Under the pieces are notes generated by a model, which was not told the DNA's origin, did not search any database, and worked only from the letters and a program-made list of their open reading frames with translations. The position numbers were made by a program, and so were the translations under genes. This document shows, piece by piece, positions 1 through 9,769 of a DNA stretch of 64,000 bases. Every line of letters starts with the position of its first letter. Within the stretch, counting starts at the first letter, position 1. The stretch is from Doryteuthis pealeii. Its lineage: Eukaryota > Mollusca > Cephalopoda > Myopsida > Loliginidae. Where the stretch lies: contig CM042157.1 of assembly GCA_023376005.1 (NCBI GenBank), forward strand, positions 57,975,292 to 58,039,291, given 5' to 3'.

Positions 1-143
1 AAAACATATGAACTCCATTTTATTTGAGTTCACATAGAGTCCAATACCTCTTGCTGCCTACTCTAGGCTATTCAGTAGTGATTTGGCTCGTGCAGATGTA
101 TTTGGGAGAAGCATTAGATCATCTGCATAGTCTGCATCTGTAA
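1..143 (-). pseudogene. RTE-type LINE reverse transcriptase fragment (YADD motif)
   Basis: The minus strand reads TDADYADDLMLLPNTSAR followed by a residue pattern typical of RTE/BovB-like reverse transcriptases (NSLE, GIGLYVNSNK). YADD is the catalytic palm motif. One in-frame TAG breaks it, so it is a dead fragment that continues off the left edge. Confidence 0.7.
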
Positions 144-304
144 TAGTTTCTGCAGGATATTACTAGTATTTTAAATATCTTTTTGATGTGAAGCTTTTTA
201 AGGAAAAATACAACAAAAAGCTGAATATATTTGAAAAGCATTGCCGTAGGATGAATTTAGGTGTTTCTTTGCATAAATCCCATAAAAATTGATGATATAC
301 ATAT

Positions 305-399
305 TTATCAACCTCAGCACGAGCAGGATGTGAAACAAGGTCAGTTTCTTAAGTGGAGTTTAACAGGTTTCAATTCAGTGTTTTCCTTTTAGACTAGTT
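305..399 (-). repeat. SINE family S2 fragment
   Basis: Contains the GAGCAGGATGTGA-type segment, then AGTTTAACAGGTTT and CTTTTAGACTAGTTGCC, the same order as the fuller S2 copies at 690-940, 33112-33405 and 48990-49270. It stops abruptly at the duplicated exon fragment that begins near 400. Confidence 0.6.
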
Positions 400-477
400 G
401 CCCTTAAATTAAAAAATCGAGAAATAATAGATGATTTGTCTAATGAACGTCACAAATACAACCTTTCAGTAGAGAAG
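393..477 (+). pseudogene. partial duplicate of shootin exon 13849-13946
   Basis: From base 400 the sequence is identical to the last 82 nt of the exon at 13849-13946, and the match continues through the GTAAG donor for about 50 bp. The first 16 nt of the exon and its acceptor are missing and replaced by SINE S2 sequence. A chance acceptor (TTCCTTTTAG) ends at 392, but splicing there would need an upstream exon ending in phase 2, while the true exon is entered in phase 1. It also sits upstream of exon 3885, out of protein order. It is probably a non-functional duplicate. Confidence 0.8.
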
Positions 478-689
478 GTAAGAAGACTCAAAAGTTTTAT
501 TCTCATATTTAAATCTCAAATCTAAAAATCTCAAATCTAAAAAATATCTAATCTAAAAAATCAAAAATCAAATCAAAATTTCATACAAATTTATACAAAG
601 TTATACAAAAAAATAAAAAATCAGAAATCTAAAAATCATCAAATCTCAAAATATTTAATCAGCTTTTTATAAATAATAGGGTTTATGTA

Positions 690-940
690 TTTGCCCAACC
701 CATCCACATAAGCAGGATGTGACACAAGGTCAATTTTTAAGCAGAGTTTAACAGGTTGGAATTTAGTTTTCCTTGTCCTAGACGGGTTGCCATACCAAGG
801 TTAAAGAGCCCAACTCCACTACTATTTACCCATAGCTGGAGGGAGAATAATTGGATGCATACCTTTTCCAAAGGTATTAGCGCTATGTGAAATACAAACT
901 GTCCCATCCAAGGTTTGAATTTGTCTTGCTGTGTCCATTT
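690..940 (-). repeat. tRNA-derived SINE, family S2
   Basis: Shares the order AGCAGGATGTGACACAAGG, AGTTTAACAGG, TAGACGGGTTGCC, TATTTACCCATAG and CCAAGGTTTGAA with the other S2 copies. Copies at 33112 and 48990 show a tRNA-like head at the right end on the minus strand (A box near GCATAGTGTAAGGGTTAA, B box near AAGTTCAAATCC). Confidence 0.65.
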
Positions 941-1990
941 TCTATGGTGATGTAACGATTATCTTCCCTTGTTTGGATGGGGTAGAGATTGCAAAAGGGT
1001 TAACTTCCCTTGCCACCAGCATTTGCCACTAGAGGGCATTGCAACCTGGCTATTCAAACTCAGCCCCAGGAAAACTGTCTCTCTTTTACATCTGGGATTT
1101 CCAGACATGCATTAATTGTGTTTCTGTCCATTAGGACTTGGGGGGGGGCGGCCTTACTCCCACCTACAGGCTTATACATGTGCCTTAACGAGGCCCCTAT
1201 TATACTCTATCTCCATAGAGGTGTTTGGCTTACCAGCTTTTTAAATAGCTGTGTAACATACATGCCTGTTTACACTCCCATGTCTACATGGAGATTTTCT
1301 ACCACCTGTACGAAGTAAGTGACAACCTTTTAATGTAGGACTTACATTTTTTCATTCAAATCTTGACTCTTCAAGGACTCTTTTTTTTTTCCTTAGGACT
1401 TTTGCATTATATATTGAATGTTGCTCAGACAATAAAGTCTGTATATTGGTATGTATTTCTTTGTTGGAATTTGTTGTATATATTCACCTGCATTCAGAGG
1501 CTTCCTAACATATTATAAAAAGTGGTTTTAGCTATTGAAACTAAAACAACATTTAATTTGTATACTTACTTGGTTGGTTTCACACTGAGGCCTCCTAACG
1601 TATTATAAGAAGTGGTTTTAGCTACTGAAGATAAAACCACCTTTAATTCTTATAGTGATAACCATGACACCACATGCCTCTACAAAATGGATGATATAAG
1701 GCATCACCTTGGGATACCAAATAAAATCACTGACATTATCTGGAAGAAAAATATTGAAGTGATTTGATAAAGTTGTATGCAAAAACAATGACATTTCTGT
1801 TAACACTTCATACAAGAATGACTTTATCAACAGAAAACCCTGGGGACAATCACCAAATCAATATAATGATCAAATAACAGAGAACACAAAGCTGCTTCTG
1901 ATAATGGTGGAATGACTAGCAAAATACAGGACAAAAGTATCACGTGGACAAATATGTGAGGAACCTTTTGGGGGTATATAAAGATAGTAG
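941..1990. other. unassigned; possible retroviral-type LTR
   Basis: No gene seen. From 952 the sequence starts TGTAACG, and an AATAAA lies near 1429, as in an LTR, but no partner LTR or primer-binding site is clear. Two 50-bp near-repeats (CCTAACATATTATAAAAAG near 1505 and CCTAACGTATTATAAGAAG near 1595) follow. The LTR reading is weak. Confidence 0.25.
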
Positions 1991-2017
1991 TAGTAGTTGT
2001 GGTAGTAGCCATAGTAT

Positions 2018-2580
2018 ATGTATGTGTGGGTTTATATGTATGTGTGTGTATGTGTGTGTATATATGTTTCTTGGTGTGTGTGGAGGTGTGTGTATATATG
2101 TTTCTTGGTGTGTGTGTATATATGTTTCTTGGTGTGTGTGTGTGTGTATATGATTCTGTGTGTGTGTGGGTGTGTGTATATATGTTTCTTGGTGTGTGTG
2201 GAGGTGTGTGTATATATGTTTCTTGGTGTGTGTGTATATATGTTTCTTGTGTGTGTGTGTAGGTGTGTGTATATATGATTCTGTGTGTGTGTAGGTGTGT
2301 GTATATATGTTTCTTAGTGTGTGTGGAGGTATGTGTATATATGTTTCTTGGTGTGTGTGGAGGTATATGTATATATGATTCTGTGTGTGTGTAGGTGTGT
2401 GTATATATGATTCTGTGTGTGTGTAGGTGTGTGTATATATGATTCTTGTGTGTGTGGAGGTGTGTGTATATATGTTTCTTGGTGTGTGTGGAGGTGTGTG
2501 TATATATGTTTCTTGGTGTGTGTGGAGGTATGTGTATATATGATTCTGTGTGTGTGTAGATGTGTGTATATATGTTTCTG
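2018..2580. repeat. TG-rich minisatellite
   Basis: Irregular units of about 25-40 bp built from TGTGTATATATG, TTTCTTGG and TGTGTGTGGAGG, with interspersed TATATATGATTCTG variants. Open frames here only reflect the low-complexity repeat. Confidence 0.9.
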
Positions 2581-2770
2581 GGTTATTTCCTATAAGTCCA
2601 ACATAAACAAAGGGGAAGCTCTCTGGACTGATAAATTATTTATTTCCCCATTAAATTAACCCTAATCCTAACCTCATCTTCTTTTTTCCTAGTAGATCAA
2701 TAAATAAATAAATAATTTATCGGTCAAGAGTGGTTCCCCTTTGCTTATGTTGGATTTATAGAAAATAACC
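2581..2770. mobile_element. MITE with terminal inverted repeats (copy 1)
   Basis: Starts GGTTATTTCCTATAAGTCC and ends with the near inverse (ATAGAAAATAACC). Inner arms AAATTATTTATTT are also inverted. A second copy lies in the opposite orientation at 57558-57740. No coding capacity. Confidence 0.7.
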
Positions 2771-2869
2771 TGTTTCTGTTTGTATTTGTTTGTTTCTAGT
2801 TGTGTATGTGTATTTTTGTGTGTGTATTTGAGTTTTCATGTGTGTGTGTGTGTGTGTGTATTTGAGTTT

Positions 2870-2904
<35 letters not shown>

Positions 2905-3172
2905 TGCATGTTTGTGTGCATTTGTGTGTATATTTGTATTTGTGTGTGTATATGATTGTGTATCTGTGCGTATATGTTTGTGCGTATATTTGAGTGTGTG
3001 TGTGTATATGATTGTGTATCTGTGCGTATATGTTTGTGCGTATATTTGAGTGTGTGTATGTATATTTGTGTGAGTGGATATGTTTGTATATTTGAGTGTG
3101 TGTATGTTTGTTTATTTGTGTATGCGTATGTATTTGTGTCCTTGTTTGTATGTATCTTTGCATGTGTGCAAT
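2771..3172. repeat. TG-rich microsatellite with TTTGAG spacers
   Basis: Runs of TG broken by TATTTGAG, ATTGTGTATCTGTGCG and similar spacers, with a local direct duplication at about 2950-3050. Confidence 0.9.
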
Positions 3173-3204
3173 CATGGTTATTATTTTATTACAATGTTCA
3201 GTGT

Positions 3205-3490
3205 AAAATAATCATACTAAGTCCCAATTACCATCAAATAGGTAAGACAAGGCAACAAGGTGCTGTAATCCAATACAGATCTAACCTTGTTGCAATCTTA
3301 CTGCAGAATGCCAGAGTATTTATGAAGCCTCATAACATCATAGAAGCCAATCAGTACTTAGGTAATGGAATCACATGCATGAATGGACTATTTTTGAGTC
3401 CCATAAGTACCAGCTATCTTGGGCACTAGTTCAGTTGTGCTTAGCCAGTTGCTGTTGTCCAGAACCAACAGTATACTGATTGACTTCAAC
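3205..3490. repeat. interspersed repeat R285 (copy 1)
   Basis: Matches 17918-18200 over nearly its whole length (TACTAAGTCCCAATTACC, GCAGAATGCCAGAGTATTT, TACCAGCTATCTTGGGCACT). Only these two copies are seen. Element class unknown. Between it and the next exon lies a 176-bp tandem duplication (about 3554-3800) with TG runs. Confidence 0.7.
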
Positions 3491-3884
3491 ATTCAGGTTG
3501 TTTCTCCATTCTGCAACCATTAAGTCCACATGTTTAACATTCATTTATATACAAGCTGTAATTAAATTTAAAAAAGCCCCAAAATAAGAATAAGAAAATT
3601 GTGTGTGTGTGTCTGTGTGTGTGTGTGGTTAAGAATAGAGGGAAAAGTGTGGACAAAAACAACTCAAAAAAGCAGATGTAGGACATACATTTCATTGAAC
3701 ATTGAGTGCGACTTCTTAAATACGACTGCAATTAAATAATTAAAAAAAAGCCTCAAAATAAGAATAAGAAAATTGTGTGTGTGTGTGTGTGTGTGTAACT
3801 CAATGTAGTAACTTGAAAAGAGAGAACAACAGAAACAAAGACAGGACAAAAGTATCATGTTCTTTCCGTTTTTTATTGTTTCAG

Positions 3885-3979
3885 TATTGGAACCAGTCTG
3901 GAAGGAATACCATATTCTCAAGACCAAATATCAGATCGAGGCAGACTGCAGATATGAAGCTGAAAAATATGCCTCAAAG
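3885..3979 (+). CDS. SHTN1: shootin-1 exon, phase 1 to 0
   Basis: Acceptor TTTATTGTTTCAG and donor GTAAGTAG flank 95 nt. The first two bases complete a codon begun in an upstream exon outside the window. The 31 following codons begin LEPVWKEYHILKTKYQ and end CRYEAEKYASK, a heptad-rich coiled-coil segment. It corresponds to the N-terminal coiled coil of vertebrate shootin-1, around the position of VIEEVNFMQNHLEIEK. It closely resembles the later exon 48826-48920 in length, phase and the CRxEAEKYA motif, which points to an internal duplication. The next exon continues in frame at 9380. Confidence 0.85.
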
Positions 3980-4038
3980 GTAAGTAGCAGCTTTTGACTT
4001 ATTTCTTTTTCTAAAAACTATTTTCCAATATCAAATTA

Positions 4039-4553
4039 GAATTCCTGGTAATTTATGAGGAAGTGCATCCCGGTCTCCTGCCTCAGAAATTGCTACCCGG
4101 TGACTATTAAAACAACGTCCCTAGATATGTCGTCTCGGTGGTGTTACTTGAAAGAAAACAACCAACTTAGGACATTAAATGTATTTTAGAGGGGGGGGCT
4201 TCTCTTTTTTTTGTCGTAATTCTTATTTATTTATCGTAATTCTTGTTTATTTATAGAAATTTGTCGTAATTCTTGTTTAGATATGAAGATGGATATGTAT
4301 CTATCTATCTATCTACCTAAATTTGTTCATTTTTTACTTTATTTATATATATCTATCCACCCATCTCCATTTGTTCATATCAAAAAAGAGAAGTCCCCCC
4401 ACCTCTAAAATGCATTTAATGCCCTAATTTGGTTGTTTTCTTTCAAGTAACACCGCTGAGACAACATAGCTGGGGACATTATTTTGATAGTCACCGGGTA
4501 GCAATTTCTAAGGCAGGAGACCGGGACGCACTTCCTCATAAATTACCGAATTC
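4039..4553. mobile_element. long-TIR fold-back element (copy 1)
   Basis: The two halves are inverted: the left arm reads GGTAATTTATGAGGAAGTGC, later TCTCCTGCCTCAGAAATTGC and ACTTGAAAGAAAACAACC, and the right arm is its reverse complement with scattered changes. GAATTC occurs at both ends. The centre holds TATC and TTTA-rich sequence. A related copy lies at 50972-51360. No transposase. Confidence 0.75.
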
Positions 4554-4603
4554 CTCATTAACTATAGAGTATCATCATCATGGCTTGGCTTTGTAAAAAA
4601 AGA

Positions 4604-4702
4604 TTAAGAGGGTGGTCCACATTGACTGCAGGCATGTTCATAGCTGTTAAGGCCAATGCAAGACAGACAAGCACTGTCACCGCAGCTGCAGCTGAAGGTT
4701 TG
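4604..4702 (-). pseudogene. LINE ORF2 C-terminal finger fragment
   Basis: The minus strand reads FSCSCGDSACLSC then IGLNSYEHAC and stops at 4604-4606, which is the cysteine-rich finger pattern (IGLxSHxRAC) at the end of RTE-type LINE proteins, with the histidine changed to tyrosine. An ATGATGATG tail follows on the minus strand near 4580. The flanking 4703-4890 gave no recognisable product. Confidence 0.55.
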
Positions 4703-4894
4703 GTCAGTGTTTGATAGCATTGTGTTGTGGTTTTTCCTTATACATCTTTTGTTCTTGAGAGGGGCCCTGTGGGTATTTTTAAAAGAGGAGACAACATGGC
4801 TGGTGGTGAAATGCCAGGCGGCATGGTTTTTAACTATAATAGATCATCAGCAATGGTCGATGTGACAGGCACCAAGGGATTTTTCAAGCAGTCC

Positions 4895-5056
4895 TTGTAT
4901 CGCTTCTTTGGTGCCCTACTGTTCAGCCACCAGGATTCTGTCATTAAGCATCATGGGTCGCCACCCATGGCGAACAAATGGCCCTATGGGAGGATTTTCC
5001 CCCTCTACAGAGGTGCAGTCAGTGTATTCTACTGCCCCAGCCGACAGGGCTATCTA
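4895..5056 (-). repeat. R600 repeat fragment
   Basis: Reverse complement carries CCTGTCGGCTGGGGC, GACTGCACCTCTG, GACCCATGATGCTTA, the 5' part of the R600 family seen whole at 43169-43770. Confidence 0.75.
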
Positions 5057-5059
5057 TAT

Positions 5060-5061
<2 letters not shown>

Positions 5062-5100
<39 letters not shown>

Positions 5101-5182
5101 GAACTCTACAACAAATTACTGGTAGGGAATAGGACCAGCCTAGAATCACCTTGTATCAAGAAACTTGGTACCACAACAAAGA

Positions 5183-5216
<34 letters not shown>

Positions 5217-5230
5217 ATATATATGTATAC
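5062..5230. repeat. two (TA)n tracts around a 90-bp spacer
   Basis: TA runs at about 5062-5096 and 5184-5222. Nothing recognised in the spacer. Confidence 0.9.
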
Positions 5231-5254
5231 AAGTTTTTGATACATCTAAATTTC

Positions 5255-5855
5255 CACCCTGTCGGTGGGGCGTTAGAATGCCCTCTGCAGACGGGTAAGA
5301 CTCCCCCAATGGGGCCACCTGTTGGCCGTGCGTGGTGACCCGTGATGCTTAAGGATAGAACCCAGGTGGATGAGCAGTTCATGACTTGCAATACTCCACT
5401 TTGGCCCTATCTTGGGCTAGACGGGCGGTCGGAGAGGCCCCCTCCGATCAATCGGCTGACCACGTCAAGCCCTAGCACCTATATGATTTTTCCCAACCCT
5501 ATTGCCTTATGGCAAGCCCCAATCCCTTTTTATCATATGGGTGCTAGAAGGCAGTGACTGAGGGTCTACATGTCCTGGGAATGATGTTAAACTCTATCTG
5601 ATGGTGAGGTTCCAGTTCTGGAGGTTTGGGGAATGTGGAGCGCCCCTTCATCACCATTGCTCCCTGGTCCACTCTGACCCGGAGTGGTAGTACCTGTTAG
5701 GGTCCCATCTATGGGTTAAATAGAAAAACATGAGTTGATAAACAAAATTGTATTATCCATTAAGAATTGATTTATTTCAAAACTTTATCGGCATTAAATG
5801 ACCCACTGAGGTTGATATGCCATAAAACAAAATCAAATCAAACCAAACCAAACAT
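5255..5855 (+). repeat. R600 interspersed repeat, near full length
   Basis: Runs from CCTGTCGGTGGGG through GGGTAAGACTCCCCC, TGGGCTAGACGGGCGG, CCTATTGCC, GGGAATGATGTTAAACTC and CATCTATGGGTTAAATAG to the tail GGTTGATATGCCATAAAAC and CAAACC repeats. No ORF. Class unknown; the tail is shared with SINEs. Confidence 0.8.
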
Positions 5856-6406
5856 CTAAATTTGTATACAAGTTTAAACAATATCATACTTTTATTATAA
5901 GATCAGCTAAAAATGAATTTAAAAAAAAAATTTATTTAATTTTTTTTAAATTCATTTATTTATTTTTTATTTAATTTTTTTTTATATAATTTATTTATTT
6001 ATTTTTATTTGTTTATTTTTTCAAATTCTTTTTTTCAAATTTATTTATTTTTATTCATCTTTAATTTTATATATACATAAGATTCTATATGTCTGTATGT
6101 TCAATGACTGAGCTCATGTCCTTTTATAAAGGCAAATTGATGAAGTTGGCTTTGGTATTAAATAGCCCATGAAGGTTGATGTGTCAATAAACAATGAAAC
6201 TAAACCAAACCACACTTAATTGTTTTTGTTTATACACATTCATAATATTAGTCATAATATAAGCGTGAATTTATTATTGGATGGATGGAAGTTTCCGTTG
6301 CTTTTGACCACAACAAACCAGAATGTCATTTTTATTATTCATTCATTCATTGTTCACTTCTACCTTGATAGATACAATTTCAACTTCTATAAAACAAAAA
6401 GTAAAC
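5856..6406. other. AT-rich intron with a SINE tail
   Basis: T/A homopolymer-rich DNA to about 6080. At 6150-6205 lies an isolated copy of the shared SINE tail (TATTAAATAGCCCATGAAGG then CAAACC). No gene. Confidence 0.6.
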
Positions 6407-6648
6407 TCGTCGGGGCGGCTTAAAGTCGGTATCAGCCAGTCAGCGAGGGAGTCTCTCCCCTTTTCAATAGCGCTAGACGAAGGAGATTGTTTTTGCGTCT
6501 GAGGTGGGGCGCCACACCTACCATCAGCTCCCTACTTTACTGCACAGATCACTGTGCTACTCATACGCTGAGTTGGCGAGGGCCGGTATCGAACTAGGAA
6601 CCTTGTGGTTTCTAGCCGAACGCTCTACCGACTGAGCTAAATTGCACA
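6407..6648 (-). repeat. tRNA-derived SINE, family S1
   Basis: The right end on the minus strand is tRNA-like: TTAGCTCAGTCGGTAGAGCG (A box), then GGTTCCTAGTTCGATACC (B box). The body follows to GCCCCGACGAG. These are internal RNA polymerase III promoter boxes. It is not a working tRNA: no cloverleaf-compatible 3' half. Confidence 0.8.
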
Positions 6649-6711
6649 AAATTGTATGGCAAAGTTGAAATACTTAAGTTGACAAATGAGATTCACAAAA
6701 CCAGATATAAG

Positions 6712-6900
6712 TATTTACCCAATCCATTTAGCTTGGGCAGGATGTGACACAAGGTCGCAAGTATGGGCCATTCAATAAGGATTGAACTCACTATTCAGTG
6801 ATGGGACACAAAACCATGTGTAAGCTATGAAGCCTGTGCTGTGAACAATACTAGAAACACCCAACTATAAAAATTTTGGGTAATCTGAACATTAGCTACA
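6712..6900 (-). repeat. SINE S2-related fragment
   Basis: Has GGGCAGGATGTGACACAAGG as in S2, then diverges (GTGATGGGACACAAAACC). Confidence 0.5.
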
Positions 6901-6939
6901 TAAATGAGAGTAATCTCCCCTTGTTTGTTTCACTTTGAG

Positions 6940-7135
6940 GAAGTTGTATCTTTTGGTCAGCCGTTTTCATTTCACCATAAATCTACACTGAAAATGCAAA
7001 TTTGTTTGAATCAATACACCTGCATGTTTTAACATGAAAATATCATAAAATGTGTTCTTAATAAAAATTAAGTTCATTTCAAATAATTGTGCTTGCGTAT
7101 TATTTGAAATGAACTTAATTGTAATTATACCTGTC
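6940..7135 (-). repeat. fragment of the 21621-22245 MITE family
   Basis: Reverse complement shares GAACACATTTTATGATATTTT and TGTTAAAACATGCAG with the units at 21646-22190. It contains its own inverted pair AAGTTCATTTCAAATAAT / ATTATTTGAAATGAACTT at 7068-7118. Confidence 0.6.
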
Positions 7136-7548
7136 CTAAAAAATATAAAAAAAGGCATTACTTTTTTACACAACCTCGTATTATTAGCTGAAGCATTGTT
7201 TATCATTATTAATTCTTTACTAGTCTTTCTATATGACTAATTTTATGTGCTTTTCATCTCAGACTACTAAAATTAAGATGATACATTAGCCTTTGTCTAA
7301 AAAGGCCATAAAAAATACATAAATGTTTGTCCAACAAAAATCTAATAAACACAATTTCATTTTTTTCTTTCCACTATAATAATAACATACTTTTTTTTAT
7401 CTATTAACTCTTTGAACTGATAAGCCTGATATTTGGTGCTGAGCATTATTTAAATATACACCATAAAACTGATATTCATAAACTATTTCACTATTGAATA
7501 ATATTGATAATATTAAAACTCTTTTTAAAAATTTGTAAAGCAAATGCA

Positions 7549-7680
7549 AGACAAAATTATTTTAGTAACAGAGTGGTGAATATATGGAATAAACTACCAT
7601 CATCAATAGTGAATGCCCCATCTCGAAACTCCTTTAAGGCAATGTTAGATAATCTGTGAAAGAGTATAGATATTCTGTGG
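7549..7680 (+). pseudogene. LINE reverse transcriptase C-terminal fragment
   Basis: Reads NYFSNRVVNIWNKLPSSIV, then NAPSRNSFKAMLDNL and a TGA. This matches the RVxxWNxLP ... AxSxxxFKxxLD pattern at the end of CR1/Jockey-type LINE reverse transcriptases. It is followed by a TTATTATTATT tail near 7750, as expected for a LINE 3' end. Confidence 0.65.
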
Positions 7681-7964
7681 AATTAAGATGAATGTTTATA
7701 AGGGAACAGCTGACAGTTCTCATACCTAATATACTAGCTGAAAAAGATATTATTATTATTATTACTAGGGTGAGTCAAAAGTTTTGCAATATTTTAATGA
7801 TGTGTGGCACAATTCAGCTGTTATGGATATTTTTGCCATGGTCATGAAGGTGACAAATCACATGGGACTGTGAAATGCTTAGTTAACCTGATACTCTCCA
7901 AGTGCTACAATTAAAAAGTGGAATAAAAGGAATTCTCATTTAAAAAAATGATAACAGTTAACAA

Positions 7965-9235
7965 TATTTCATCTAATAAAAATAAACATTTTTTTTTTTC
8001 ATTATATGATAATTTTTTAATTTTTTAATTTTATGACCATCTTTAAAATTTTTTTAATTATATGATCATTTAAAAAAAATTTTAATCATATAACTATTTT
8101 ATATTTAAAAAATATTTTCTGCTGATTTTAAACTTTTTTTAATTATATAAGCATATTTTAACATTTTTAATTGTATGACTATTTTAATTTCTTTTTTTTT
8201 TTAAATTCTTTTCATGACCATTTTTTAACATTATCAATTATAGCTTTTTAATCATTTTTAAATTAAAAAATTAAAAAAATGATCATTAAATGAAAATTTT
8301 TAAAAATACATTTAAAATTTTTTGAAGAATAAATTCTTAAAAAAATTTTAAATGATTATTTTCAGTTTTCATTATATGAAAAATTTTTCATTTTTTTAAT
8401 TATATGATCATTTATAAAAAGTCTTTGATTATGGGATCCCTTTTTTGAATTTTATGATCATTTTAAGAAATGTTTTTAATTAAATCATCACTTTAAAATG
8501 TTTCATTTTGTAAAAGTCTTTAATTATATAACCATTTTGTTTTTTTAAAATTATTTGACCATTTCAAAATTTATTTAAAAAAAAATTATTCAAAAAATGT
8601 AAAAATGGTCCATTTTAAATTTTTTTTTTCCTTTTTTAATGTTTAATTACAAGATCATTTTTAATATATTTCTTTAATTATATGGTCATTTTTAGAGTTT
8701 TAGTTCTATGAACATTTTGAAAGATTATCTGATAATTTTTTAATATTTCTTTTCATTGTTTGATATTCTATAAAAATTTTTATTGTATGAATATTTTTTA
8801 TTAAATGATCCTTTTCTTTTAAATTTTTTTCATTATATGGTCATTTTCAAAATTTATTACCATTTTAAACATTTTTTTAATTATATGATTATTAAAAAAA
8901 ATTGATCAAATGATATTTTTTTTATTTTTCATATGATATTTTTTATTATTTTTCATTATATCATAATTTTTATTTTTATTTTTCATTATAGGATCATTTA
9001 AAAAAAATGTTTAATATTATTTAATTATTTGATCATTTTTAAGATTTTAAATTTTATGATCCTTTTTTAATATTTTTTTCATTTTATGACCATTTAAAAA
9101 ATATTTTTACCTTTTCTTTATTTTTATTTTTTTATTTAAAAAAATTATATTAAAAAAATTACATTAAACAATTTTTTGTCATAATATGATAGTTTTTCTT
9201 TATAGGATCATTTGAAAAAAAAAAAAGTTGTTTTT
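7965..9235. repeat. degenerate AT-rich array
   Basis: About 45 diverged units of 25-30 bp on the theme TTTTAATTATATGATCATTTT. It directly precedes exon 9380-9539. From 7765 a GGGTGAGTCAAAAGTTTTG segment may be a mariner terminus. Confidence 0.8.
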
Positions 9236-9379
9236 ATATGAAACTAAAAATACCTTGCTATTGTCATTTAGAATTGCATGGTAAATATAAATACACATTT
9301 GCCACAAATTGTGTTTTTGTATTTCCTTTTGTCTTTCTAAAACCATGTGTTATTATGACTCGGTGTTTTCATTTTTCAG

Positions 9380-9539
9380 ATCACAAGAGAAAATAAAGAA
9401 TTGCGGAGGAAAAGCCGAGATCTTCTTCATAAACTCAACCCGAACGATATGGTGGCTGTTGATATTGATATCGACAAAATCGATGGAACTAACAATGAAG
9501 ATGCAGAAGAGAGACAGCATTATCAGCATCAAATTGAGG
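9380..9539 (+). CDS. SHTN1: shootin-1 exon, phase 0 to 1
   Basis: Acceptor TTTTTCAG and donor GTGGGT. The 53 codons start ITRENKELRRKSRDLLHKL and continue NPNDMVAVDIDIDKIDG, an acidic linker, then EERQHYQHQIE, and one base passes to the next exon. In vertebrate shootin-1 the matching stretch is the NKENKTLKR...LGPDVI region with an acidic DDEDS tract, so both the basic coiled-coil patch and the acidic linker are kept. The codon split with exon 13849 gives Asp. The intron after it holds the 121-bp satellite and a Helitron. Confidence 0.87.
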
Positions 9540-9769
9540 GTGGGTTTTTTTTTTCATCTCATTTCTGTTGGCTTGTAACTTTATTATCTATTGTTGTATA
9601 TTAGTACATAGGTTTGTCTCTGTTTTCCCCACATGAACTGAAAATTTGTGAAGCAGTTGTTTACAGGACTTTCCGTGTAGTATATGCATAGAAAATTAAT
9701 TATTATTTTTTTTATTCTACTTTTTTTTTTTTGGTTGTTGCATGGTGTAATGTTTATTTACCAAGCTAG

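Noticed and set aside
1010..1318. 102-codon open frame
   Set aside because: No family resemblance; sequence looks like mobile-element DNA.
6407..6648. tRNA genes (also 22978, 23234, 52350)
   Set aside because: A and B boxes are present, but the rest cannot form a tRNA and a SINE body follows.
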